This document shows, in pieces, positions 46,169 through 54,480 of a DNA stretch of 64,000 nt. The notes beneath the pieces were generated by a model. It saw nothing but the letters and a program-made list of their open reading frames with translations, was not told the DNA's origin and did no database searches. Numbering within the stretch: the first letter of the stretch is position 1; each line of letters starts with the position of its first letter. The position numbers were made by a program, and so were the translations under genes. Source of the DNA: Fuerstiella sp041398845 (GTDB lineage: Bacteria > Planctomycetota > Planctomycetia > Planctomycetales > Planctomycetaceae); contig JAWKTZ010000011.1 in assembly GCA_041398845.1 (NCBI GenBank), positions 186,001-250,000 on the forward strand, given 5' to 3'.

Positions 46169-47960
46169 ACACCCCCGCGACACCCTGATGCAGACTCCTG
46201 CCGCCCCCCCGCCTGAACGCGTCACGACGAGCACGTTCGTGATCGTTGACTTCGGCGATCCTGTGGCGCTGGATGTGGCAGCGGCATTGCGAGCTGATTC
46301 CGGGACGTCCGTGCGCTACGTTGCCCCAAAACAGGAGTTGCCGACGGGGCTTTCCAAACATGTGACCGTTGTTGTATTCACCGGAGCCGACGAGGTCGAT
46401 TCCGCAGAAGTCAGCCGCGTGGCAATGCATCTGACGGTCGCCCCCGGCAGTCAGCTCTGCGTTGTCACCGGCTGTTCCGACCACTTTCGCTCTCAGGCCG
46501 ATCGCCCGGACTTTGGCGAAAATTTGTGTGTCAGGAACGATCAGAAGTCACCAATTCCGACGCAGTGCATCCGGTTGCGGATTGGCCTGGTGCTGAGTCC
46601 GCACTCACGCGTTGCCAAATGGTGTCGACGTCTGGCGTGGCTGTCGCCTCTGCTTTCAGAAATACCTTCCGCCAGCTTTGTCACACTGGATGAGCTGACT
46701 CAGTGCCTGCGTTCCTTCGCAACCGGCCACAGCGATGCAACGGACAGCGCTGTGGCACCGCGATCCGCGATCACACTGCTCGGAGCGAACCGACCATGGC
46801 GCGACGTGTTGCGGGAATTCCGATCCAATGGCCTCGTCACGACGGTGGTCACGTGGATCGCCGGTCTGCTGAGCTGCCTTGGAGCGGGACTTCTGCTGCG
46901 ACAGTTTCTGAGGTTTTCCGTCCGTCAGTCGTCTGCGCTGCGACCATTCAGCTTCGACAGCATCAGTCCGCAGTCGGAAGCTGAGCTGCTGAGTCTGTGC
47001 AACGAGCACAATGTTTGCCACATCGCTGTGTGCGGCTACAACAATGGTGTCAATCATTTCGGCTGGAAACATCAGGGCCGCACTGTCATCCCGACTGCGA
47101 AATCGGGCTCCACAATTGAAGTTGACGGTGATCATCTGCTGGTCGATGCCGGTGTGACGCTCAAACAATGCATCAATGTTCTTGCTGCGGCCGGACGACA
47201 GTTCTACGTTGTCCCGAACTATTCCTACATCGGAATGGGCACCGTCTTCTTCGTGCCTGTGCATGGTTCAGGAAGCGATGTCTCAACGCTCGGCGACACC
47301 ATTCAGTGGGTCAGGCTCTTCAACCCGATGACCGGTGAGTACATCGAAGCCAGTCGCGGCGAACCGGTGTTTCAGAACACGATGTACAATCGCAACAGCG
47401 GTTTGATTCTGCTGCAGATGATTCTGAAAGTTCGCGACATCACCGACTACTTCGTCCAGACCACCACACTGACTTCTCCGTCGGCCGAACAGGTGTGGAA
47501 TCTGTTTTTCGATGAAGAAGCGTCCAACATCGAAGTTCGCAGGAATCGAGCCGCCAGTGAGGAGATCCGGATTTCCAAATATTACACCGGAACCGGTGAT
47601 GCGGCTGATCGACTGAGCGTTCCGCGAGACACCATCGGGAGTCTGTGGGACCGCCTGGAGGAAAACCGGGTCACCGCTTATCTGTTCCATCTGCTCGTGC
47701 GAAAGCTGGCGTATCACGTGGAGCTGTTTCTGCGTGAAGACGAATTCGCCGTGTTCTGGAAACAACATCAGCGACTGCCCGTGTCCAAGATTCAGCTCAG
47801 GCTGGCCCGACAGGACGGGATGCCGCATTCACCGTTTGGTGATGCGGACTGCGTATCAGCCGATCTGTTCATGTCGAAGCGCCGCCGAAATGAGTTTCAG
47901 CAGTTTATCAAAACAGAATTGCCGAACGTCCGCCTCAACCCGGGCAAACAAAGCATGTAG
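46155..47960 (+). CDS. SDR-like domain fused to FAD-binding (VAO-type) oxidoreductase
   Basis: A 601-residue protein with an unusual layout. Residues ~20-230 look like a worn NAD(P)-binding epimerase/SDR domain (TFVIVDFGDPVALDVAAAL, RLRIGLVLSPHSRVAKWC, FVTLDELTQCL) without a clean GxxGxxG. A hydrophobic segment follows (VVTWIAGLLSCLGAGLLL). Residues ~280-600 match the FAD-binding fold of vanillyl-alcohol-oxidase type (RTVIPTAKSGSTIEVDGDHL, LVDAGVTLKQCINVLAAAG, VFFVPVHGSGSDVSTLGDT). The start at 46155 overlaps psd by 14 bases; a later ATG at 46188 is possible. It is probably membrane-associated and oxidises an intermediate of the cluster. The SDR assignment is tentative. Confidence 0.75.
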   Translation: MKLLEHPRDTLMQTPAAPPPERVTTSTFVIVDFGDPVALDVAAALRADSGTSVRYVAPKQELPTGLSKHVTVVVFTGADEVDSAEVSRVAMHLTVAPGSQLCVVTGCSDHFRSQADRPDFGENLCVRNDQKSPIPTQCIRLRIGLVLSPHSRVAKWCRRLAWLSPLLSEIPSASFVTLDELTQCLRSFATGHSDATDSAVAPRSAITLLGANRPWRDVLREFRSNGLVTTVVTWIAGLLSCLGAGLLLRQFLRFSVRQSSALRPFSFDSISPQSEAELLSLCNEHNVCHIAVCGYNNGVNHFGWKHQGRTVIPTAKSGSTIEVDGDHLLVDAGVTLKQCINVLAAAGRQFYVVPNYSYIGMGTVFFVPVHGSGSDVSTLGDTIQWVRLFNPMTGEYIEASRGEPVFQNTMYNRNSGLILLQMILKVRDITDYFVQTTTLTSPSAEQVWNLFFDEEASNIEVRRNRAASEEIRISKYYTGTGDAADRLSVPRDTIGSLWDRLEENRVTAYLFHLLVRKLAYHVELFLREDEFAVFWKQHQRLPVSKIQLRLARQDGMPHSPFGDADCVSADLFMSKRRRNEFQQFIKTELPNVRLNPGKQSM

Positions 47961-48017
47961 CCACGCCATCGGTGAAGAAAACGATGGTTGCCGAAGCAAT
48001 TACAATCTGAGATCTCA

Positions 48018-50162
48018 ATGGTACCAAAAGCGACGACTCACGGGCTTCGCGCTCTGCCGACATGTGAACAGATGATTGCCGGTCAAACTCCGAATCTGCT
48101 GCGTCTGCACCTGAATCCCTGGGTGGCTCAGACGTGCGTTTGCCTGAATCACTACGCTCAGACACTGGCCTTTCTGCCGGACCCGCAGTCTGAAGACTGT
48201 CCCTCATTTCTGACCAACAGCCGCGAAGAAGCTCTCAGCGGAGCCCTCAAGCTCGCTCGCTTTACCGTCAACGGTCGGCCTCATCGGGCACGTTCCGGAA
48301 CGGTGATTCTTGTCGATCCTCACGAACGGTATCCTCACTTCGGCAGTTCGCAGCGGACAGACGGCAGCCGAGTCGAATTTGTTCCGGGCATCATTCGCTG
48401 TGGCGAGTCTGAACTGGTGAGCGTCCTGAACGAACATTCCAATGCGGGCATCGTTGTGCTTGCTGATGGGTCTCAGACCATCGCTGAACTCGTTCCTCTG
48501 CGAGACCTCTGGCTGAATCCTGATGTCATCACCATTCGCTGTGTCAACACAAAGTGTGTGCCCGTTGGCTCTGCTGAACGAACGGCGCCCCGATGTGACA
48601 TTGTGGTGTTCGACGAATCGTTTGTGAATCATGACGTCCCGTTCGCCGCCTTCACCGCTCGTCGTTCGCTGTTCGCGCCATGGTTCACCGGAAAGATGTC
48701 CATGTTTCATTCGACAACCTTTCAGCCTAACTCGCTGACCACGATTCACTTCATGGAATGTCTGGGTCGGCACGATCCGGCAACGGTTCACATGCTGCAT
48801 GACGAATTGCTCACCATCGAGACCGACCGTCAGGCCCGCCACGATGTCTATCACCGCCTGTACAGTCCGTCGCTGTCGAAGCTGATCGCCCTGACCGGAT
48901 TCGATCGAGGCGAAGTCAAAGCCAGCGGACATTTTGTCACCGTTTGTGGTGGTCGTCGAGCTGATGCTGGTGGAGCAGCGAATGCTGAATGGCCCGATCG
49001 GCGAATCTTCGATGGTGTTGCCGGAGTCGCCTGTAGTTTACGAGGTCACAATCCACCGAACTTTCCCGACGAAATTCGTGAGACTCTTGGCCGGGACGCA
49101 GATCTCTTCGACGAAGTGTCTCGTCATCTGCAAACGTTGACCGGGTTGGCTCATCACGTCCCCGCAGTCAGCGGAGCGGCGGCTGTCGAACAGGCACTGC
49201 AGATTGCTCTCAGTATTCAACCCGATCGACCTCACGTGCTGGCGCTGGAAGATGGCTTCGGCGGCAAGACACTGGCTGCTCTCACGGGCACATCAAGGAC
49301 CCGCTATAAACAGAATCTGGGGCCGTTGTATCAGCACGTTACCTACGTTAACCCTTTCGCTCCAACCGCCGTCGACGACATTCGCAGGGCACTTGCAGAC
49401 GACCCGGTTGGCGTGGTCCAGGTGGAATTGATTCAGGGCGTCGGTGGCGTGCGACCGATTCCTCAACCGGTTCTGGACGTGATCCGGCAGGAACGCGACG
49501 CCCAGAAATTTCTGTTGTTCGTCGACGAAGTGCAGACCGGAATGTTTCGCACAGGACCGTTTGTTCGGTCGCTGGATGTGGGAATTTCGCCGGACATCCT
49601 GACCATCGGCAAGGGCACCTCGGACACCATCTTTCCCTTTGCCGCGACGTTGTACAGCGACGACGTTCGCAACAGGCTGACAGTGCTGAATCCTGAATTA
49701 CCACACTGGATCAGAGAACGACATCAGTCCGCACCAGCCAGTGCCGCGTTGCTGAATACTCTGCGCCGAGCGGAGCACGAAGACTGGTCAACGCAGGTTC
49801 GCCGCCAGTCGAATGTCTTTCAGCAGGAACTGACGGCCGTTCTGAAAGGCTGCCGCAACGTGTCCGACGTCCGCGTTTTCGGAATGCTGATCGGCATCGA
49901 ACTGAATGTCTGTCGGCTACCGATCAGGCTTCTGAAGAAACAGATGGGGAAGCTGTATTCACTGGCGATGTTGAATCATCCGCAACACCCGCTGCTGATC
50001 GGATTCTGCCAGTATGAGCCTCATATCTTCAAGCTGACTCCGGGTCTGCTGATGGACGAGGAACACATCAGGACCGTCTGCAGCACCATCGGCGAAACAC
50101 TGCATCGTTCGCCGTTGAGTGTTGCTGCAGCAGGTCTGAAAACGATTTCACGAAGGCAATGA
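48018..50162 (+). CDS. Tandem class III aminotransferase with degenerate N-terminal half
   Basis: A 714-residue protein, about 1.7 times normal class III length. The C-terminal half (~330-690) has the PLP-enzyme landmarks: VSGAAAVEQALQIALSI, LFVDEVQTGMFRTGPF and ILTIGKGTSD with Lys532 as the expected Schiff-base residue, then RHQSAPASAALLN. The N-terminal half echoes the same order in weaker form: FLTNSREEALSGALKLARF, DIVVFDESFVNHDVPFAAF and MSMFHSTTFQPNSLTTI, but with no obvious catalytic Lys. I infer an internal duplication with one catalytic and one structural or regulatory half. It starts 57 bases after the FAD gene and ends 4 bases before the next. Substrate unknown. Confidence 0.82.
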   Translation: MVPKATTHGLRALPTCEQMIAGQTPNLLRLHLNPWVAQTCVCLNHYAQTLAFLPDPQSEDCPSFLTNSREEALSGALKLARFTVNGRPHRARSGTVILVDPHERYPHFGSSQRTDGSRVEFVPGIIRCGESELVSVLNEHSNAGIVVLADGSQTIAELVPLRDLWLNPDVITIRCVNTKCVPVGSAERTAPRCDIVVFDESFVNHDVPFAAFTARRSLFAPWFTGKMSMFHSTTFQPNSLTTIHFMECLGRHDPATVHMLHDELLTIETDRQARHDVYHRLYSPSLSKLIALTGFDRGEVKASGHFVTVCGGRRADAGGAANAEWPDRRIFDGVAGVACSLRGHNPPNFPDEIRETLGRDADLFDEVSRHLQTLTGLAHHVPAVSGAAAVEQALQIALSIQPDRPHVLALEDGFGGKTLAALTGTSRTRYKQNLGPLYQHVTYVNPFAPTAVDDIRRALADDPVGVVQVELIQGVGGVRPIPQPVLDVIRQERDAQKFLLFVDEVQTGMFRTGPFVRSLDVGISPDILTIGKGTSDTIFPFAATLYSDDVRNRLTVLNPELPHWIRERHQSAPASAALLNTLRRAEHEDWSTQVRRQSNVFQQELTAVLKGCRNVSDVRVFGMLIGIELNVCRLPIRLLKKQMGKLYSLAMLNHPQHPLLIGFCQYEPHIFKLTPGLLMDEEHIRTVCSTIGETLHRSPLSVAAAGLKTISRRQ

Positions 50163-50166
50163 TCGC

Positions 50167-50706
50167 ATGAATATTCTCAGCATCAACTTTGAGCAGTTGT
50201 ACCGACGTCACCTTTGCCGCCATGGTCATTTCGGCATCAACATTCTGCATTTGATTGCTGTGGCCGGCATCTATGTGCCCATCTTCGCACTGTGCGACAA
50301 GCTTTTGCAGTGGCTCGACGTTGCCAACCGTCTGCCCGTCCTGCTTGTTCTGACCGCTCCCTGGTTTGCGATGGTTGCAGCGAATGTTCCTCTGCGAGTC
50401 GCAATGCTGACCGCTGTGTTCGTCGGGGTCTTGGTGGCAATCTTTGACGTCCTGCCTCCGTTGCCGATCTGGGTGTGGATACTGATGATTTTGGCCATGC
50501 ATCGTTTTCAGCAGTTCAGTCATCGCCTTTACAACATGGATCGCGACATGTCAGAATTCGAAGCGACCTACCCCAAAGGCTTTCGCCGCTTTGTCCTGCT
50601 GCTGGTGTATGAACTTCCCATTCTGCTGAACTACCTTGCCTTCGGACATAAGGACTGGGAATTTCGCAGCAACGTTGGAAACGAACTGTCCGGCCATCGG
50701 ACATGA
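50167..50706 (+). CDS. Small membrane protein, possibly Mpo1-like (DUF962)
   Basis: A 179-residue protein with about four hydrophobic segments (INILHLIAVAGIYVPIFALC, LPVLLVLTAPWFAMVAANVP, LRVAMLTAVFVGVLVAIFDV, IWVWILMILAM). Two His-containing motifs, YRRHLCRHGHFGINILHL and HRFQQFSHRLYNMDRDM, are placed as in Mpo1/DUF962 proteins, iron-dependent dioxygenases of fatty-acid alpha-oxidation. The match is by motif layout only and is weak. It starts 4 bases after the aminotransferase stop, with AAGG upstream, and ends the operon. A lipid-oxidising role would fit the decarboxylase in the same unit. Confidence 0.6.
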   Translation: MNILSINFEQLYRRHLCRHGHFGINILHLIAVAGIYVPIFALCDKLLQWLDVANRLPVLLVLTAPWFAMVAANVPLRVAMLTAVFVGVLVAIFDVLPPLPIWVWILMILAMHRFQQFSHRLYNMDRDMSEFEATYPKGFRRFVLLLVYELPILLNYLAFGHKDWEFRSNVGNELSGHRT

Positions 50707-50773
50707 GCAGTGTCGATGGACGGTCGTTTGGTAGGCGACATCGCTTTCCAGTCTCACGCAGCAGACGTCAGAA

Positions 50774-51073
50774 TCAGCGATGGCGTTCGCCGACACTGCC
50801 GTCGACCGACACCAATGCCGGATCACTGAGCTTCATCAATGATAAAAACGTCTGCTGCAGACGGCGTCCACGGATGTAGGCCAGAGGCGTGATTTCCAGA
50901 CGCTCCTCCTCCAGGATCCCGGTTACTGAGCGGTCCGATTGGTCGAGCCAAAAGAATGTGCAGAAACTGACTTTTGCATTCCAGAGCTGCGGCCAGTCGT
51001 GTTCCTGAAACTGAAACAGACAACGGGCATCATGCAAAATGACGTTCGTATCGAGCACAAACAGCTTGGGCAT
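50774..51073 (-). pseudogene. Remnant of a PIN-PhoH (YlaK-type) ATPase gene
   Basis: The N-terminus MPKLFVLDTNVILHDARCLF is the PIN-domain start of PhoH-like ATPases. After ~35 residues the match jumps to an internal PhoH block, EITPLAYIRGRRLQQ. In a second frame this runs on as DVFIIDEAQ, the Walker B region, and stops. The bulk of the PIN and Walker A regions is missing and one frameshift is present. An intact gene would be about 450 residues. It is a decayed fragment at the start of the accessory zone. Confidence 0.75.
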
Positions 51074-51732
51074 GGGTTGGTGTCAGAGGCCGTTTGCAGA
51101 TCGCATTTCTGCTCAGAGTTTGTTGAAGAGCCGCTCGCCCGCGTCCGTGCAGAAGTGATCATAAGCGTTCCTGCCTTCGTCTTCGAACCTGTGATGACCT
51201 GGAAGTGATTGGCGTGATCGACAACCATGGTCGAATTCTCTATCGCCGCCCGTTGTCGGAGCACGTTATGAACTATCTCGACAGCGGATAAAGTGAAACG
51301 CATGACACTCGCACCAGCGGAACCTGAGATTTTTCAAACACCACTCTGTCGGTGTGCGCTGAAGGACCGCGCTGTGTTGAGCAACAAGCCGGTTTCAGCA
51401 AGCCTAAGGGCCCGTTCCATCTGCCTTTCGAAGCTTTGGCACGCTCAGAAAGCCTGTGCCGAACTCACCGCCGCAGACTCTCGAATGCCAGGTTGCCGAT
51501 TCGGGGCAAAAATTCCGCATCGCCGAATTGCACAATCCAATAGAACGGGACGTTCACGGAACACCGGGCTTCCTGAACACAGGCCTTGACCTTCGGCTGA
51601 ACGCGCCCTTCCGCGAGGCCGCGAGATACGAGCCCACCGCCAAACCAACTCCACACCCTCACTCCGCCAGCCGCGAAGTCAAAGCCTTATTGGTTACTTG
51701 GCCCTGATTCAAGGAAGTGCCGCATTGATGAA
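51074..51732. other. Decayed intergenic DNA
   Basis: No intact gene is seen in 659 bases. On the minus strand near 51115-51185 a short frame reads RFEDEGRNAYDHF... to a stop at 51116, and an adjacent frame reads STMVVDHANHFQVIT; together these look like a frameshifted gene end that I cannot identify. The 3' part is the 131-bp repeat copy at 51566-51696. Confidence 0.4.
51566..51696. repeat. 131-bp direct repeat, copy A
   Basis: It begins GGGCTTCCTGAACACAGGCC and ends GAAGTCAAAGCCTTATTGGT plus TA. Copy B at 54481-54611 has the same length, near-identical ends and a more diverged middle. The two bracket the repeat-rich 51.7-54.5 kb segment in direct orientation. No coding role. Confidence 0.85.
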
Positions 51733-52254
51733 TCAGACAGGACCATCCTCTCTGAAATGATCCGCGATCGCCACTTCTGGCCGGCAGACAACCAAGGAAG
51801 CGATGAACGAATCGCGTATTGGCACAAACTGTTGCCAGTAGTTGCAACAGGCGGACGCTGTCACTGATGTTCTGCCATCAATGTCGAATGCGATTAAATG
51901 ATGGGACTCGCTCCGTGTGAAGCTGTTTGTTTCAATTGTGTATTCGATGCTCGCATACACGAAACCGCTCGGATGCACCTTGAATTCCCGACCAGTCGGC
52001 TCGAATCGTGTTGCAGATGCCGCTTTCGCAGTGACGTAGGTGTCAATTGCATACTCGGGCGAGATGTTTTGCTTATCAGGAAAGACGCGAAGAAAGATGG
52101 CGGCTGGATACGCAGACTGCGTTACTGGCGGCAAGAATTGAATGCCATCGACCGCTTCATGCTTTCGAGCGGACCATTGCTCGGGAATCGTGTAGCCGAC
52201 ACCGAGGTAAGGGTTGATATCGTCGCTTCGGTGATTTCGGCGATGCCACCACAT
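51733..52254 (-). CDS. Hypothetical protein, 173 residues
   Basis: The protein reads as real coding sequence with an ordered alpha/beta pattern (INPYLGVGYTIPEQWSA, AIFLRVFPDKQNISPEYAID, VHPSGFVYASIEYTIETN, HHLIAFDIDGRTSVTASACC). It resembles the general layout of DcrB/PsbP-like lipoprotein domains, but I do not assign it. ATG 52254 has no good ribosome site, and the N-terminus (MWWHRRNHRSDD) looks like the tail of a membrane-linked region, so the 5' end may be missing. A 68-bp repeat lies 43 bases upstream. It sits inside the accessory zone. Confidence 0.55.
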   Translation of the reverse strand: MWWHRRNHRSDDINPYLGVGYTIPEQWSARKHEAVDGIQFLPPVTQSAYPAAIFLRVFPDKQNISPEYAIDTYVTAKAASATRFEPTGREFKVHPSGFVYASIEYTIETNSFTRSESHHLIAFDIDGRTSVTASACCNYWQQFVPIRDSFIASLVVCRPEVAIADHFREDGPV

Positions 52255-52296
52255 AAAGTTCGACGAAGGAAGAGCGACTTTGTGAGTATGCCAAAT

Positions 52297-52364
52297 AACG
52301 TTGATGGTCAGCCGGGCCGAACGGTTGACATGAATTGGAAATTGACGGGTGGCTGAGGACTCGG
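52297..52364. repeat. 68-bp direct repeat, copy A
   Basis: It starts AACGTTGATGGTCAGCCGGG and ends GGGTGGCTGAGGACTCGG. Copy B at 53935-54002 differs at two positions only. On the minus strand each copy sits 34-43 bases upstream of a start codon (51733-52254 and DUF4160). It has partial inner symmetry (CAGCC / GGCTG arms). It may carry a promoter or be a recombination site. Confidence 0.85.
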
Positions 52365-52439
52365 GGTGAGTAGGGCTAGTCTTTTGTGTTTAGGATACGG
52401 TTTGTGTTCCCTGTTGGCCACCCGTTTCCTCTGGTGGTG

Positions 52440-53350
52440 TCACAATATTTGATCCCGCACAATTGAGGTCGCCCCCTCGTAGATCCGGACGTGCGCCGTT
52501 AACGCATCCGGCTCCCAGACTTCACTTGTCACGCCCCACTGCCGAAGAAATCCGGTTCGGCGACAGCGATGGCTGACGCTGGAATGCGTCAGGTCGCCGG
52601 GACCGTTTCCGGACCTGAATTCTCCGACCCTCGGTCGTGGTGCGAAATGGTCGAGTTAGCATTGCTGTTCCGTCTCTGAGTACGGACAATGCTCGATCCG
52701 AATCGCGTGAAATCCTGGCCGGGAGCCCCGGTCGGCGAAACCGCCTTCCCTGCACCGATACTGCTCGGCTTCATTCCATCCGACGGGATGCCGGACTTCA
52801 ACGGTACTATGCAGCCATCCGACTCCCTGAGAGTCATTTGCTGTCCTTGCTGAATAGGCTTGTTGAGCATACTCGATCGATCATGATTGGACTTCATGGG
52901 ACGGTCAAGAACCTCAGGGTCTCACTGGTTGCCTTGATAACATGATGTGTAGCGCGAGCGGACGTGCGGCTCCGGAGCGGCAGGGCCGCTTTGTGCGAGC
53001 TGCCGCTCGATCCACGCACCGGAGCGTTAGCTCCAAACAAACCAGCACTGCTGGCCGGGTCTTCTCTCACAGCTTGCCAGAACGCGGTGAGAGATATTGC
53101 CTTCCAGCATGCACAAACCTTGGGCAGAATCCAACAGATACAAAATTTCGGAGCTCATGTCGTTCACCGCCGAGAGGCCACTCCCGGTCAGCTCACCCTC
53201 ACTACCTTTCTGTGTACGCTTCAACGAGCCACTTCGAAGACGTCGCCAGCATGACGGCTTCACGCTCCTTATAGTCACGCTGCAACACTCGATACGGAGC
53301 CTCTGGCTAAGAGCTACTCCGACGGGAGTCCCACCCGCTTGTCATCAAAC
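52440..53350 (-). mobile_element. Group II intron remnant with most of the reverse transcriptase deleted
   Basis: Read on the minus strand, 53300-53060 matches group II intron domain I sequence (AAGTGGCTCGTTGAAGCGTA, GAGGGTGAGCTGACCGGGAG, GTGAACGACATGAGCTCCG). At ~52890-52600 lies the start of the intron protein (LRESDGCIVPLKSG, then in another frame ARISRDSDRALSVLRDG). The reverse transcriptase core, maturase and endonuclease are absent, and sequence jumps straight to a 34-base domain V at 52481-52514. The full intron should be 2-3 kb; this is ~0.9 kb. Both ends are approximate. It cannot move by itself, though the ribozyme end is preserved. Confidence 0.75.
52481..52514 (-). ncRNA. Group II intron domain V
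   Basis: On the minus strand the 34 bases start GAGCCGGATGC and end GCACGTCCGGATCT. They form the domain V hairpin with the catalytic AGC triad at its base and the usual paired ACGTCCGG side. A G-rich strand (GAGGGGG) follows, as in intact introns. It marks the 3' end of the intron remnant. Confidence 0.8.
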
Positions 53351-53373
53351 CATTTCCAGTCCGCACGTACATG

Positions 53374-53634
53374 TCATGGTTCGCCGATTCCCTGCGTGGC
53401 AGGAACTAACTCACGAATCGCTTCAGGTGCAAAGTCGGCACCATTAGGCCAGCAAACTGTCTTGCACACCGGATCAAGTGTGAACCTCGCGAAGAACGTC
53501 GGATCTAGCAACGGTTCGAAAATGGGACCGATCAGAAGTGGGCGGAGATCAACCGTTGCATCACAGCCATCGCTAAAAGTAACTGTGAGGGATGATGGTC
53601 CCGCGAGTTCGGCGTTCAATATGTGAAGAATCAT
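53374..53634 (-). CDS. DUF2442 protein
   Basis: An 86-residue protein with the DUF2442 pattern: LTVTFSDGCDATVDLRPLL, then FEPLLDPTFFARFTLDPV, CKTVCWPNGADFAPEAIREL. Members are usually encoded next to a DUF4160 partner and the pair is often annotated as toxin-antitoxin-like, though the activity is not established. ATG 53634 was preferred to a TTG three codons upstream that would overlap the DUF4160 stop by four bases. The group II intron remnant begins about 25 bases beyond its stop. Confidence 0.85.
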   Translation of the reverse strand: MILHILNAELAGPSSLTVTFSDGCDATVDLRPLLIGPIFEPLLDPTFFARFTLDPVCKTVCWPNGADFAPEAIRELVPATQGIGEP

Positions 53635-53639
53635 CAAAT

Positions 53640-53900
53640 TCAATCCAGCGGATCAATCGGGAGCAATGGCTGTTGCGCCTCCGCAAGTGCCCAATTGGCA
53701 AGCAATTCGTCACGGTGAAGTTCGCACCATTCGGCCACGAGTTTCGCCGCGCGGCGGGGAAGACTTCCTTCCAGTATATCAGCCGTACGGATTTCGACGA
53801 CAGCCTCCGAGTCGCCGTAGATCGCGTGAAAGTGCGGCGGGTTGTGGTCTCGATAGTAGATGTAGACGGCAATGCCGTAGAATTCGGAAATGCGTGGCAT
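53640..53900 (-). CDS. DUF4160 protein
   Basis: An 86-residue protein: MPRISEFYGIAVYIYYRDHN, then PPHFHAIYGDSEAVVEIRTA and LPRRAAKLVAEWCELHRDEL are the full DUF4160 signature. It is translated just before DUF2442, with adjoining ends, so they form one two-gene unit. Such pairs lie in accessory regions and are candidate toxin-antitoxin or regulatory modules. The 68-bp repeat copy B lies 34 bases upstream and may include the promoter. Confidence 0.9.
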   Translation of the reverse strand: MPRISEFYGIAVYIYYRDHNPPHFHAIYGDSEAVVEIRTADILEGSLPRRAAKLVAEWCELHRDELLANWALAEAQQPLLPIDPLD

Positions 53901-53934
53901 CGTTGAAGTCTACCAGACCAACACTTAACTGGCG

Positions 53935-54002
53935 AACGTTGATGGTCAGCCGGGCCGAACGGTTGACATGAATTGAAAATTAACGGGTGGCTGAGGACTC
54001 GG
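53935..54002. repeat. 68-bp direct repeat, copy B
   Basis: It matches copy A (52297-52364) at 66 of 68 positions; the differences are both G in A versus A in B, in AATTGAAAATTAACGG. It lies just upstream of the DUF4160 start on the minus strand. Confidence 0.88.
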
Positions 54003-54480
54003 CTGCACCATTTGGTTCAAGTAAGCCGCTGTCGCGGCGGTGATTTGGGATCGGTTTGACTGGGATTCGGCCATCGAATGGCTTGTTCTCGTGTGGCGGT
54101 GATTGTAGCATCATGAGTAACGCGATTCCGCGCCGCGACATAATATCGCGACCTCCCGGATCGTTCGTCGGGAAACGCTCACTGTATCGCACGTGACGGA
54201 ATGTCCTGCGATCGGCCCCCGAACCACGAACTTCACAACCGCTGAGCAACCGTCGCGGCAGCTTTGCTCGGTACCGGGAAACTCAACTTTTTCGACGAAT
54301 CACGGAAGATCACGTCGTTCTCAGACGGTGTTTCGAAAAAAAACGAAAGCACTCGCAGGCTCAGGGTACGAATGGACACAGGAAACATACCGAAAAACGC
54401 TGAAAATTCGCCACATTTCAGCCATCTGTTGCTCGCAAAAGTGCAGATCCCAACAGGCAGCTCCCGTGCCAAAATCAGTC

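Noticed and set aside
52297..54002. Integron cassette array with attC sites
   Set aside because: The 68-bp repeats have some symmetry, but the canonical core site is not met and no integrase is in the window. Kept only as a question in the findings.
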